Origin: an uncultured Bacilli bacterium
Lineage (GTDB): Bacteria; Bacillota_I; Bacilli_A; RF39; UBA660
Assembly (NCBI GenBank): GCA_947628585.1
Contig: CANRAL010000009.1
Span: forward strand, 1 to 38,839
DNA length: 38,839 nt
Direction of reading: 5' to 3'
Shown here: positions 1 to 9,075 of the stretch, piece after piece
Layout: each line of letters begins with the position of its first letter
Numbering within the stretch: position 1 is the first letter of the stretch
Position numbers and translations under genes: made by a program
The notes under the pieces: model-generated
Databases searched by the model: none
The model's input: only the letters and a program-made list of their open reading frames with translations
Told to the model about the DNA's origin: nothing

Positions 1-181
1 GTAAAGAAAAATATATAGAAATTATAGAAAAATAAAGAAAAAAACAGGTAGTTTGTATATAAACTATGCACACTACCATAAATTATCTGTGGGATTAATT
101 ATTTTAAAAATATTTTCCATTTTCAACCTCAATTTATAAATTTTCAGATTTTTATTATATATTAACGTTATTTTTTGTCAA

Positions 182-206
182 GAAAAAAGATTAGTTCCCT
201 AATCCT
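182..206 (-). terminator. Rho-independent terminator after rpoE
   Basis: Minus-strand hairpin GATTAG-GGAA-CTAATC followed by a U-run. Confidence 0.8.
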
Positions 207-643
207 TATAAATTTTGTTCTTCTTCGTCACCATCAATAATAACTAAATCCGACAAGTCATCTTCTTCAGTATCATCGGTTTCATCATCTTGATCATAAA
301 ATATATCATCTTGATTTTCTTCAGTTTCTTCCTCTTCTACAGGATTTTCTTCATATTCTTCATCATCTAATTCATCATCCAAAACAATATCTAAAGCATG
401 ACGTGATTGTAAATCCCAATAACCACTATCTAGCATAACAAATTTTTTATTCGTTGACATTAATTCAAAAAAATCCATTATATGACTTTCTAAATAATCA
501 TCTGGTAATTCTAAAGTTTTACAAACCTTTTTAAAAATATCATTTAATTTCATTTTCTTGCCAGATTCTTGTAAAATATAATAAGCTATATCATCATAAC
601 TCATCATTTCTAATTCCTCTTTAGGTATTTCACTTAATTTCAT
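206..643 (-). CDS. rpoE: RNA polymerase delta subunit
   Basis: N-terminal HARE-HTH-like domain, very acidic Asp/Glu tail, adjacency to argS. Confidence 0.9.
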   Translation of the reverse strand: MKLSEIPKEELEMMSYDDIAYYILQESGKKMKLNDIFKKVCKTLELPDDYLESHIMDFFELMSTNKKFVMLDSGYWDLQSRHALDIVLDDELDDEEYEENPVEEEETEENQDDIFYDQDDETDDTEEDDLSDLVIIDGDEEEQNL

Positions 644-655
644 AATTTTTCCTCC

Positions 656-2281
656 TTACATTTTTTCTGGGGGTATAACCCCAATTAAGTCAAGTGCATT
701 TTCTAAAGTAATTTTAACAGCTTTAATTAAATCCAAATTTTCTTTAGTTTCTTGTTCGTCTGCCACAAGAATTCTATTTTTACTATAAAAAGCATGAAAT
801 ATCGTTGCTAAATCATAAACGTATTTAGTTATTAAATGCGGTAACTCTTTTAAAGCCGCATTTTTTACTACTTCAGGAAATTCATATACTTTTTCTAAAA
901 CATTATATGCATCTTCATTATCTAATGTCCAATATTTTTCTATTTTTTCCGTATTTTCTTTTTCTTTTAATATAGAACAAATTCTAGCATAAGCATATGA
1001 TACATAATAAACAGGGTTTTCATTATTTTTAGCTTTAGCTTCCGTTAGGTCAAAATCCATTTGAGTATCTAAACTATATCGTGAAAAGAAATAACGAGCA
1101 GCATTGACGCCAACTTCTTCCATTAGTTCCTTTAGAGTAACAGACTTTCCAGTCCTTTTACTCATTTTAACAACTTCCCCATTTTCAACTAAACGTACTA
1201 ATTGTAAAAGTTTAACATCTAATTTTTCCGTATCTTGATTAAAGGCTTTCATACTACTTTTAAGTCGGGCCACATAACCATGATGATCCGTTCCTAAAAT
1301 ATCAATTATTTTATCATAACCTCGGCCATATTTATCTAAATGATAAGCAATATCTGGTACTAAATAGGTATACTCCCCATCTTCTTTTTTTAAAACATGA
1401 TCTTTATCATCTAATAAACTACTACATTTAAACCAAATGGCTCCATCTTTTTCATAAGTATAACCTTTTTGGGCTAAATTATCTAAAACTTCCGCGGGAC
1501 TATATTTATCTCTAATTGCTTTTTCACTAGTAAATATATCATAAGTTATACGATATTCTTTTAAATCATTAATTATTATATCTAATAATTCTTTAGTACC
1601 CAATTCTTTAAAATAATCAAGACTATTATTTAATAATTTATCTTTATTTTCATCATATAATTTTTGAGCTATTTTTTTTATTTCAGCACCATAATAACCA
1701 TTCTCCGGCATACTACCTTCTACATTACATAATTTCTTATATTGATAAATTATAGATAAAGCTAAATTAGTTATTTGGTTGCCGGCATCATTTATATAAT
1801 ATTCTTTAGTAACATTAAAACCCGAAAACTTCAAAATCCGAGCTAGGGAATCACCATAAGCGCCCCCGCGAGCATTTCCTAAATGCAATATTCCCGTTGG
1901 GTTAGCACTAACAAATTCAATATTATATTTTTTTCCTTTTCCAATAAGAGAACTTCCATAATTTTTGCCTTGTTCTAAACATAATTTTAAATTATTTAAT
2001 AAATAATCCTTTTTTAGAAAAAAATTAATAAAGCCCGGTTCTTTTATTTCCACATTCAAAATATTAGTATCAGTTTGCCAGTCCATATTCTTAACTATTT
2101 TCTTAGCAATATCCAAGGGACTTTGACTCATTACTTTTGTTAATTTTAAAGCTATATTACATGAATAATCCCCATTTTCATTATTCTTAGGCTTAGTAAT
2201 TTCAATATTTATATCGTTTATTTCTAATTTTTTTAAACTGGAAATTATTAAGTCAATCAGTTTTTCTTTCATTTTTTTCAC
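656..2281 (-). CDS. argS: Arginyl-tRNA synthetase
   Basis: Class I signature SANPTGILHLGNARGG and KMSKR-type motif (VKMSKRTGKSVTL). Confidence 0.97.
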   Translation of the reverse strand: MKKMKEKLIDLIISSLKKLEINDINIEITKPKNNENGDYSCNIALKLTKVMSQSPLDIAKKIVKNMDWQTDTNILNVEIKEPGFINFFLKKDYLLNNLKLCLEQGKNYGSSLIGKGKKYNIEFVSANPTGILHLGNARGGAYGDSLARILKFSGFNVTKEYYINDAGNQITNLALSIIYQYKKLCNVEGSMPENGYYGAEIKKIAQKLYDENKDKLLNNSLDYFKELGTKELLDIIINDLKEYRITYDIFTSEKAIRDKYSPAEVLDNLAQKGYTYEKDGAIWFKCSSLLDDKDHVLKKEDGEYTYLVPDIAYHLDKYGRGYDKIIDILGTDHHGYVARLKSSMKAFNQDTEKLDVKLLQLVRLVENGEVVKMSKRTGKSVTLKELMEEVGVNAARYFFSRYSLDTQMDFDLTEAKAKNNENPVYYVSYAYARICSILKEKENTEKIEKYWTLDNEDAYNVLEKVYEFPEVVKNAALKELPHLITKYVYDLATIFHAFYSKNRILVADEQETKENLDLIKAVKITLENALDLIGVIPPEKM

Positions 2282-2604
2282 TCTTTCAATTCAATTTTCA
2301 TAATTATTTCATCTTCAGCTAGTTTATATTTTAAAACCAAACCAGAAGAAGAAAATTCATAAGAACTTAAAACGGAAAATTCAAACCTCTTATCACCGTT
2401 CAAAATGATTATACCTAAATTATTAACAAAATCAATACTAAATATAACATCTTTATCTTTTTTTTCATAAATTTTACTATTTAAGTCAATTTGATGATGA
2501 CCATATTCATTATCAAACTCCAAAAATTGGTTCTTTTCATAGTTAAATTTAGAAATTTTTTCTTCTAAAACTATTTTTTTATTATTTATTAACGTTAAAT
2601 TCAT
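2278..2604 (-). CDS. DUF1934 / YwiB-like beta-barrel protein
   Basis: 108 aa ORF directly upstream of argS-rpoE, as ywiB is in B. subtilis; assigned mainly by context. Confidence 0.6.
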   Translation of the reverse strand: MNLTLINNKKIVLEEKISKFNYEKNQFLEFDNEYGHHQIDLNSKIYEKKDKDVIFSIDFVNNLGIIILNGDKRFEFSVLSSYEFSSSGLVLKYKLAEDEIIMKIELKE

Positions 2605-2726
2605 AAATAACCTCTTTCATTTGTAACAAATTATAACATGCAAGAAATATTTTGCAAGAAAAATTTTTCCCAATATTAAAGTTTAAAAATTAGTTATTTA
2701 ATCCATACTAACTTTTAGGTGGTAAT

Positions 2727-4667
2727 ATGCGTTTTTTTAAATTTAGTTTCAAAATGCTTATATTCATTTGTATATCTTTAATAATTTGTTTAACTGGACT
2801 ATATATTTATGCTTATTTAAGTCCAAAATTAGATTTGAAAACCAGTGGTTCACTATTTATATATGATAATAATGAAGACTTAGTATATCAAGGTTCTAGT
2901 TCTAATGAATGGGTTAATATTGATGAGGTTAATCCTAATTTAATAAATGCCGTTATAGCTATTGAAGATAAAAATTTTTACAAACATCATGGTTTTGATT
3001 ATTTAAGAATCGCCAAGGCAATGTATTTAAATATTAAAAATAAAGGAATAGTGCAAGGAGCATCCACAATTTCTCAACAATATATTAAAAATTTATATTT
3101 AGATTTTGATAAAACATGGTCCCGCAAAATTGAAGAGGCTTTTTTAACTTTAGAACTTGAAGTACATTATGAAAAAAATGATATTTTAGAAGGATATTTA
3201 AATACGATTAATTATGGTCAAGGTAACTATGGAATTGTTAATGCAGCCAGTTATTATTTTAATAAAAAAGTTAATGATTTAACTCTTGAAGAAGCTTTAA
3301 TTCTCGCCGGGATTCCTAAAAATCCTAGTAAATATAATCCCGTTAGTAATTATGAAGCAGCAGTTTCTAGAGCGATGCTAGTTGCAAAGGCTATGCTTAA
3401 TAATAATTATATTGATAAAGAAACTTATGATAATTTATTTAAAGAAAAATTAGAAATATATGGGGAAAGAAAAGATAATAATTTACAAATGTTAATGTAT
3501 TACCAAGATGCAGTTTTAAAAGAATTAGAAAATTTAAATGAAATTCCTAAATCATTTATTGATTCCGGTGGTTTAAAAATATATACTACACTAGATATGG
3601 AAATGCAAACCAAATTAGAAGAAAATATTTTAAAAAATGCTACCACGGATGATGCGCAAATTGCTAGTGTTATAGTAGATCCTTCCACAGGAGGAGTTAT
3701 GGCTTTAACTGGAGGGATGGATTACGCTAAAAGTCAATATAACCGGGCTATATCTAGTCATCGGCAAGTGGGTTCAACTATGAAACCTTTTCTTTACTAT
3801 GCAGCTTTAGAAAATAATTTAACAATGGCTTCAACCTTTAGTAGCGAGGCTACCACATTTAATTTAGCTAATGGAAAAACGTATTCTCCAACTAATGCTG
3901 GAGATATTTATGCTAATAAAAATATTACTATGGCCGCAGCTGTTGCCTTCTCGGATAATATTTATGCGGTTAAAACTAATCTTTTTTTAGGAGTTGACAA
4001 AATGATTGAAGTAGCAAATAGAACCGGAATAAAAGCGCAATTTAAAGAAATAGCTTCTTTACCTTTAGGGACTACGGAACTTAATATTTTAGATTTTGCC
4101 AATGGTTATGCAACTTTTGCATCGGGAGGTTATAAACGCGAAACATATTTTATTGAAAAAGTTGAAGACTTAAATGGCAATATTCTATATGAAAGAAAAA
4201 AAGAAAATAAGTTAGTATTAAATCCTAATTATACTTATATTTTAAATGAAATGTTAACTAATACGACAAATGCTAAGTTTACGGATTATACGACCCCCAC
4301 TGCCTTAACTATTTCTTCTATTTTAAGTAATAAATATGCTATCAAAACTGGTACAAGTAATGCCGATTATTGGATAGTTGGTTATGATAGTGATATATTA
4401 ATGTTAACTTGGATGGGTTATGATGAAGGTAAAACAGTGAGCCAAAGTATTCGAAAAAGTGCAAGAAATATTTGGGCAAATACCATGGAAGATATAACAG
4501 AGAATAAAGAAATGCATTGGTATGAAACACCACATAATGTCGTATCTGTACCCTTAAATGCTGTTGATGGTACAAGCACTAATGATACTGGAAAAATAGC
4601 ATTATATTATTTTGTTAGAGGAACAGAACCCAAATATAATGTAGAACAATACGTTAATGGAAATTAA
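2727..4667 (+). CDS. Class A penicillin-binding protein (GT51 + transpeptidase)
   Basis: N-terminal TM segment; GT51 motifs EDKNFYKHHG and GASTISQQYIKN; SxxK (GSTMKPF), SDN and KTGTS. Confidence 0.95.
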   Translation: MRFFKFSFKMLIFICISLIICLTGLYIYAYLSPKLDLKTSGSLFIYDNNEDLVYQGSSSNEWVNIDEVNPNLINAVIAIEDKNFYKHHGFDYLRIAKAMYLNIKNKGIVQGASTISQQYIKNLYLDFDKTWSRKIEEAFLTLELEVHYEKNDILEGYLNTINYGQGNYGIVNAASYYFNKKVNDLTLEEALILAGIPKNPSKYNPVSNYEAAVSRAMLVAKAMLNNNYIDKETYDNLFKEKLEIYGERKDNNLQMLMYYQDAVLKELENLNEIPKSFIDSGGLKIYTTLDMEMQTKLEENILKNATTDDAQIASVIVDPSTGGVMALTGGMDYAKSQYNRAISSHRQVGSTMKPFLYYAALENNLTMASTFSSEATTFNLANGKTYSPTNAGDIYANKNITMAAAVAFSDNIYAVKTNLFLGVDKMIEVANRTGIKAQFKEIASLPLGTTELNILDFANGYATFASGGYKRETYFIEKVEDLNGNILYERKKENKLVLNPNYTYILNEMLTNTTNAKFTDYTTPTALTISSILSNKYAIKTGTSNADYWIVGYDSDILMLTWMGYDEGKTVSQSIRKSARNIWANTMEDITENKEMHWYETPHNVVSVPLNAVDGTSTNDTGKIALYYFVRGTEPKYNVEQYVNGN

Positions 4668-4717
4668 TATTGCCGAATTAAAAAATAAATATTATAATTT
4701 AATAGAAGGTGATTATT

Positions 4718-5332
4718 TTGAAAGTTATAAATGTCGTAAATTTTTCTTCTAATTTGATAACTAGTATTATTTCCTTAATTATTGGGGTTATATTATTTTC
4801 TAGACCTGATTTGGTAACTATTGCTATTTCTTATGTTTTAGGTACTTTATTAATTATATGTGGCATTGGTAAAATAATATTTTATAGTTATCAAAAAGGA
4901 AAAGATACTAATACATCAACCGGAATGTTAGTAAGTGGAATTGTTTTGATATTCTTTGGATTAATGTGTATCTTTTTTTCAAATATAATCGAACAAATAA
5001 TTAGATTTATAATTGGTGGATTTATATTATTATCTGGTATAAATAGATTAATTAAAGCTATAAATGTCGAAAATAAAAAAGACTATCGATTTATAGCATC
5101 TATAATAGTTTCTTTAATTTTAATCTTTATTGGAATTTATGTTATATTTATTTCTAATTTAGTTTTTTCTTCTTTAGGTATTATATTAATAATTTATTCC
5201 GTAATAGAAATTATAAATTATATTATAATGGCTAGTAATAGTAATGTAGTTTTAGAAAAAACAAGTGATTCAAAATTAAAAACTATTGAAGTAAAAGAAA
5301 AGAAAAATAATAAGAAAAAAGATAAAAATTAA
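4718..5332 (+). CDS. DUF308/HdeD-like multi-TM membrane protein
   Basis: Hydrophobic repeats with Lys-rich tail. Probable TTG start at 4718 after AGAAGG (track ORF starts at 4709). Confidence 0.6.
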   Translation: MKVINVVNFSSNLITSIISLIIGVILFSRPDLVTIAISYVLGTLLIICGIGKIIFYSYQKGKDTNTSTGMLVSGIVLIFFGLMCIFFSNIIEQIIRFIIGGFILLSGINRLIKAINVENKKDYRFIASIIVSLILIFIGIYVIFISNLVFSSLGIILIIYSVIEIINYIIMASNSNVVLEKTSDSKLKTIEVKEKKNNKKKDKN

Positions 5333-5337
5333 ATCAA

Positions 5338-5368
5338 TAAAAAATATGTTTCAAACGAACATATTTTT
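5338..5368. terminator. Bidirectional terminator between convergent DUF308 and noc genes
   Basis: AAAAATATGTT-tcaaacg-AACATATTTTT inverted repeat with flanking A/T tracts. Confidence 0.75.
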
Positions 5369-6455
5369 AATTTTTTTTAATACTAATTATTATTTTATAT
5401 TCATCAGGTAAATCTTCTTCATTAATTGAAGATTTTGTTAAGTCTAAATTTAGACTATTTATTTTATTTTTAACTTCTTCTATATATGGTGAAATTAAAT
5501 TTTGAGATTCATTTGGTTCTAATGAATTAGGTGTAGAATCCAAAAAGTCTAACATTTCGATTTCTTCTTCAGCAGCTGCCATATTTTCCGAAGGAGCTAC
5601 AGGATTAATTTCAGGACTAATACTTGGAGTTACTTCTTCATCGCCCATAGACATATTTGCCGCTTCATCTTCTAAAAAGTTAAAAAATTTATTTGGTGCT
5701 TGTTGAGGTTTACTAGAAAAAATATTGCCAAATATACTTTTAGGTTGTCCGGTTTCTCCTTCATTTGGATTTTCCGTAACTGGTTCTACATTATTACTAT
5801 TAATATTAGTAGTATTATTAGTACTTTCCATTTCTGGATTAATGGTTTCTTCAATATTCATTTTTTTCAATTCCTCTTCTAATTGTTTAACTGTTAGTCT
5901 TTCAGTTAAAATTCTATTTAACATTTTCTTTTGTTCTTCTTTATCTTTCAACTTTAGTAAACTCCGTGCATGCCTTTCACTAATTTTTTCATTCAAAACA
6001 GCATCTTGAACGGTTTCATCTAAAGAAAGTAATCTTAATTTATTAGAGATAGCACTTTGGGATAATCCCATTTTTTTGGCTAACATATCTTGAGTCATAT
6101 ATCCCTTATCTAACAAAGCTTGATATGATCTTGCTTCTTCAATTGCTGTTAAATCTTTTCTTTGAACATTTTCAACAATTGCTACTTCGGCACTGGTATT
6201 ATCATCCATTGATGTTATTACCGCGGGAACAGATGCTAACCCAGCCATCATCGCTGCTTTATATCTTCGTTCACCTGCAATTATTTCATATTTATCTTGG
6301 ACTCTCCGAAGCACTAAGGGTTGAATTATTCCATGTTGTTTAATTGAATCAGCAAGTTCTTTCAAAGAACTTTCATCAAAAGATAATCGTGGTTGAAAAC
6401 GATTTGGTATTATATCTTCAATAGGTACTTGCAAAATTTTATTTTCATTATCCAC
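5367..6455 (-). CDS. noc: ParB/Noc-family CTP-dependent DNA clamp protein, Noc-type
   Basis: GERRYKAAMMAG and ENVQRKDLTAIEEA ParB motifs; HTH GLSQSAISNKLRLL...ISERHARSLL; located next to rsmG as noc is in B. subtilis; C-terminal segment of Noc type. Confidence 0.85.
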   Translation of the reverse strand: MDNENKILQVPIEDIIPNRFQPRLSFDESSLKELADSIKQHGIIQPLVLRRVQDKYEIIAGERRYKAAMMAGLASVPAVITSMDDNTSAEVAIVENVQRKDLTAIEEARSYQALLDKGYMTQDMLAKKMGLSQSAISNKLRLLSLDETVQDAVLNEKISERHARSLLKLKDKEEQKKMLNRILTERLTVKQLEEELKKMNIEETINPEMESTNNTTNINSNNVEPVTENPNEGETGQPKSIFGNIFSSKPQQAPNKFFNFLEDEAANMSMGDEEVTPSISPEINPVAPSENMAAAEEEIEMLDFLDSTPNSLEPNESQNLISPYIEEVKNKINSLNLDLTKSSINEEDLPDEYKIIISIKKN

Positions 6456-6498
6456 TTATATCAACCCTTTACTATCTATAGAATATTTTAACTTATTC

Positions 6499-7212
6499 TT
6501 ACTTTTTTTGCAATGGCTTTTTACTAATTTTTTCAAATGGTCGTAATTCATTTATAAATGTTTTTGCTACTTTTTTGACCTTTATTAATGTTCTTTTATT
6601 ATTTTCCTTAAATAAATAAAATTCTAAAATATTATCAATTGTTCCTTTCATAACTTGAATACTATATTCTCCATCAATTATTTCAGTATTTATATCCCCT
6701 TTCATTGCTATAAAAAATTTATTTTCTTTAACAAGAGGCAATGCTAATTCAGATAAAATATTTAATGAAGTAACCGCTCTCGCTACAACTAAATCAAAAA
6801 AATTTAAATTATTTAAAGCATATTTTTCGACTCTATCATGAATAATTGTAACATTTTCTAAATTTAATTTCTTGGTTATATAAGATAAAAAAGTTGTTTT
6901 TTTATTATTAGAATCTAATAATGTTACTTTTAAATGAGGATAAAATATTTTTAAAACTATTCCGGGAAAACCCGCGCCACTACCAATATCTAATAAATTA
7001 TCAATTGTTTTTAAATCTATAATTTTTACTATTGTTAAAGAATCATAAAAGTGTTTTAAATAAACATCTTCTTCATTAGTTATCGCAGTTAAATTAGTAT
7101 GTTTATTATACTCTATTAATTCATAATAATATTTATCTAATAAATCTAATATTTCGGTTGTTACTTCAATATTAAGTTTTTTTACATTACTTATAAATTC
7201 ATCTTTATTCAT
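6499..7212 (-). CDS. rsmG: 16S rRNA m7G527 methyltransferase RsmG
   Basis: LDIGSGAGFPGIVLKI SAM motif, VVARAVTSL, adjacency to mnmG. Confidence 0.95.
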   Translation of the reverse strand: MNKDEFISNVKKLNIEVTTEILDLLDKYYYELIEYNKHTNLTAITNEEDVYLKHFYDSLTIVKIIDLKTIDNLLDIGSGAGFPGIVLKIFYPHLKVTLLDSNNKKTTFLSYITKKLNLENVTIIHDRVEKYALNNLNFFDLVVARAVTSLNILSELALPLVKENKFFIAMKGDINTEIIDGEYSIQVMKGTIDNILEFYLFKENNKRTLIKVKKVAKTFINELRPFEKISKKPLQKK

Positions 7213-9067
7213 TATTATATTCCTTTTTTAAATAAACGGATAAAACAGAAATATCCACGGGATTTACTCCACTTATCCGAGATGCTTGAGCGATAGTTTT
7301 GGGTCTTACTTTAATAAGTTTTTGCCTTGCTTCAGTGGCTAAATTTTTTACTTTTGCGTAATCTAAATCATCAGGTATTTCTTTTTCTTCTAGTTTTAAC
7401 ATTTTTTCAACTTCTTTAAAAGCTTTTTTGATATACCCTTCATATTTTACTTCTATTTCTACTTGTTCCATTATTTCTTTAGTTAAATCTAATTTTAAAA
7501 AATTATTATTTAAAAATTCTAATGATATTTCTGGTCGTTTTAATAAATCATAAAAATTAATATTATTATGAGGAAGACTTAAATTATTATCTTGAAAAAT
7601 TTGTTTATTTATTTCAGTTAAATTTAAATATGTTTTTCTTAATAAAGCTAATACTTCACTCAATTTTTCTTTTTTATTTAAATATTCTTGATATTGTTCA
7701 GAAGTTATACTACCAACATTATGAGCATATTCCCTTAATCTTAAATCCGCATTATCACTGCGAAGTAAAAGTCTAAATTCTGCTCTACTAGTTAACATAC
7801 GATATGGTTCAATTGTTCCTTTTGTAACTAAATCATCAATTAATACCCCGATGTAAGCATCACTTCTTTTTAAAATTAAAGGTTCGCGATTAGTAATTTT
7901 TAAACAAGCATTAATCCCAGCAATAATTCCTTGTCCAGCGGCCTCTTCATATCCACTTGTGCCATTTATTTGACCAGCCGTAAATAAATTTTCAATTATT
8001 TTATTTTCTAATGATGGTTTTATTTGTAAAGGATCAATAGCATCATATTCAATTGCATAAGCATATTTGGTTATAACGGCATTTTCTAAACCATGAAGAC
8101 TATGAACCATAAGTTCTTGAACATCTCTTGGCATACTTGTAGAAAACCCTTGTAAATACCAGTCATCATAATATAAACTTTCAGGTTCTAAAAATAATTG
8201 ATGTCTTTCTTTATCTGCGAAACGGACAATTTTATCTTCTATTGAAGGACAATATCTTGGACCAATTCCCGTTGCATAACCACCATACATTGCCGATTTA
8301 TTTAAATTATCTCTAATAATTTTATGGGTTAAGTCATTAGTATATACTAAATAACATGATTGTTGCTTAAAAACATCATATTTATAATCATCATCAAAAG
8401 AAAACTTCCAGGGATGCAAATCCCCTTTTTCTTCTTGCATAACACTAAAATCGATAGAATCTTTTTTTATTCTTTGAGGTGTACCAGTTTTTAATCGCAT
8501 TATCTTTAAACCATATTCTTTTAGTTTGTCGGATAAATAATTACTTCTTTTTTCGCCATGGGGTCCTCCAGGGGTATTTTCACTACCTACCAAAATATTT
8601 CCTTTTAAATAAGTTCCTGTCGTTAAAATAACTGCTTCACTCCTAATTTTTTCGCCACCCGCGGTAATAACTCCTTTTACTTTATTTTCTTCAACTATTA
8701 AATCTTCTATCATTTCTTCTTTTATTTCGAGATTTAAAGTATTTTTTAAAGCATTTAACATATTTTTAGGATAAGTTATTTTATCAGCTTGACAACGTAA
8801 TGAACGAACAGCCGGTCCTTTAGAATTATTTAACATTTTTATTTGTAAATGCGAAATATCGGCGATTTTTCCCATTAAACCCCCAAGAGCATCTACTTCT
8901 CTAACTATTATACCTTTAGCTGTTCCTCCAATAGAAGGATTACAAGGCATATCTCCAATATTTTTTATATTTCCCGTAACTAATAAAGTTTTATGTCCCA
9001 TTTTGGCAGCAATATGAGCAGCTTCGCATCCTGCATGACCACCACCAACAACAATTATATCGTACAT
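7205..9067 (-). CDS. mnmG: tRNA uridine-5-carboxymethylaminomethyl modification enzyme MnmG (GidA)
   Basis: DIIVVGGGHAGCEAA FAD motif; CNPSIGGTAKG; GQINGTSGYEEAAGQG. Confidence 0.98.
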   Translation of the reverse strand: MYDIIVVGGGHAGCEAAHIAAKMGHKTLLVTGNIKNIGDMPCNPSIGGTAKGIIVREVDALGGLMGKIADISHLQIKMLNNSKGPAVRSLRCQADKITYPKNMLNALKNTLNLEIKEEMIEDLIVEENKVKGVITAGGEKIRSEAVILTTGTYLKGNILVGSENTPGGPHGEKRSNYLSDKLKEYGLKIMRLKTGTPQRIKKDSIDFSVMQEEKGDLHPWKFSFDDDYKYDVFKQQSCYLVYTNDLTHKIIRDNLNKSAMYGGYATGIGPRYCPSIEDKIVRFADKERHQLFLEPESLYYDDWYLQGFSTSMPRDVQELMVHSLHGLENAVITKYAYAIEYDAIDPLQIKPSLENKIIENLFTAGQINGTSGYEEAAGQGIIAGINACLKITNREPLILKRSDAYIGVLIDDLVTKGTIEPYRMLTSRAEFRLLLRSDNADLRLREYAHNVGSITSEQYQEYLNKKEKLSEVLALLRKTYLNLTEINKQIFQDNNLSLPHNNINFYDLLKRPEISLEFLNNNFLKLDLTKEIMEQVEIEVKYEGYIKKAFKEVEKMLKLEEKEIPDDLDYAKVKNLATEARQKLIKVRPKTIAQASRISGVNPVDISVLSVYLKKEYNNE

Positions 9068-9075
9068 TTAGACAC

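Noticed and set aside
1-100. GGTAGTTTGTATATAAACTATGCACACTACC possible hairpin at the left edge
   Set aside because: Upstream context is missing; could be the terminator region of a neighbouring gene.
3500-3688. Antisense ORFs in the track (for example 3500-3688, 4342-4575, 5700-5882, 14191-14403, 18121-18360, 23405-23668, 24791-25231)
   Set aside because: All lie opposite strong conserved genes, with low-complexity translations.
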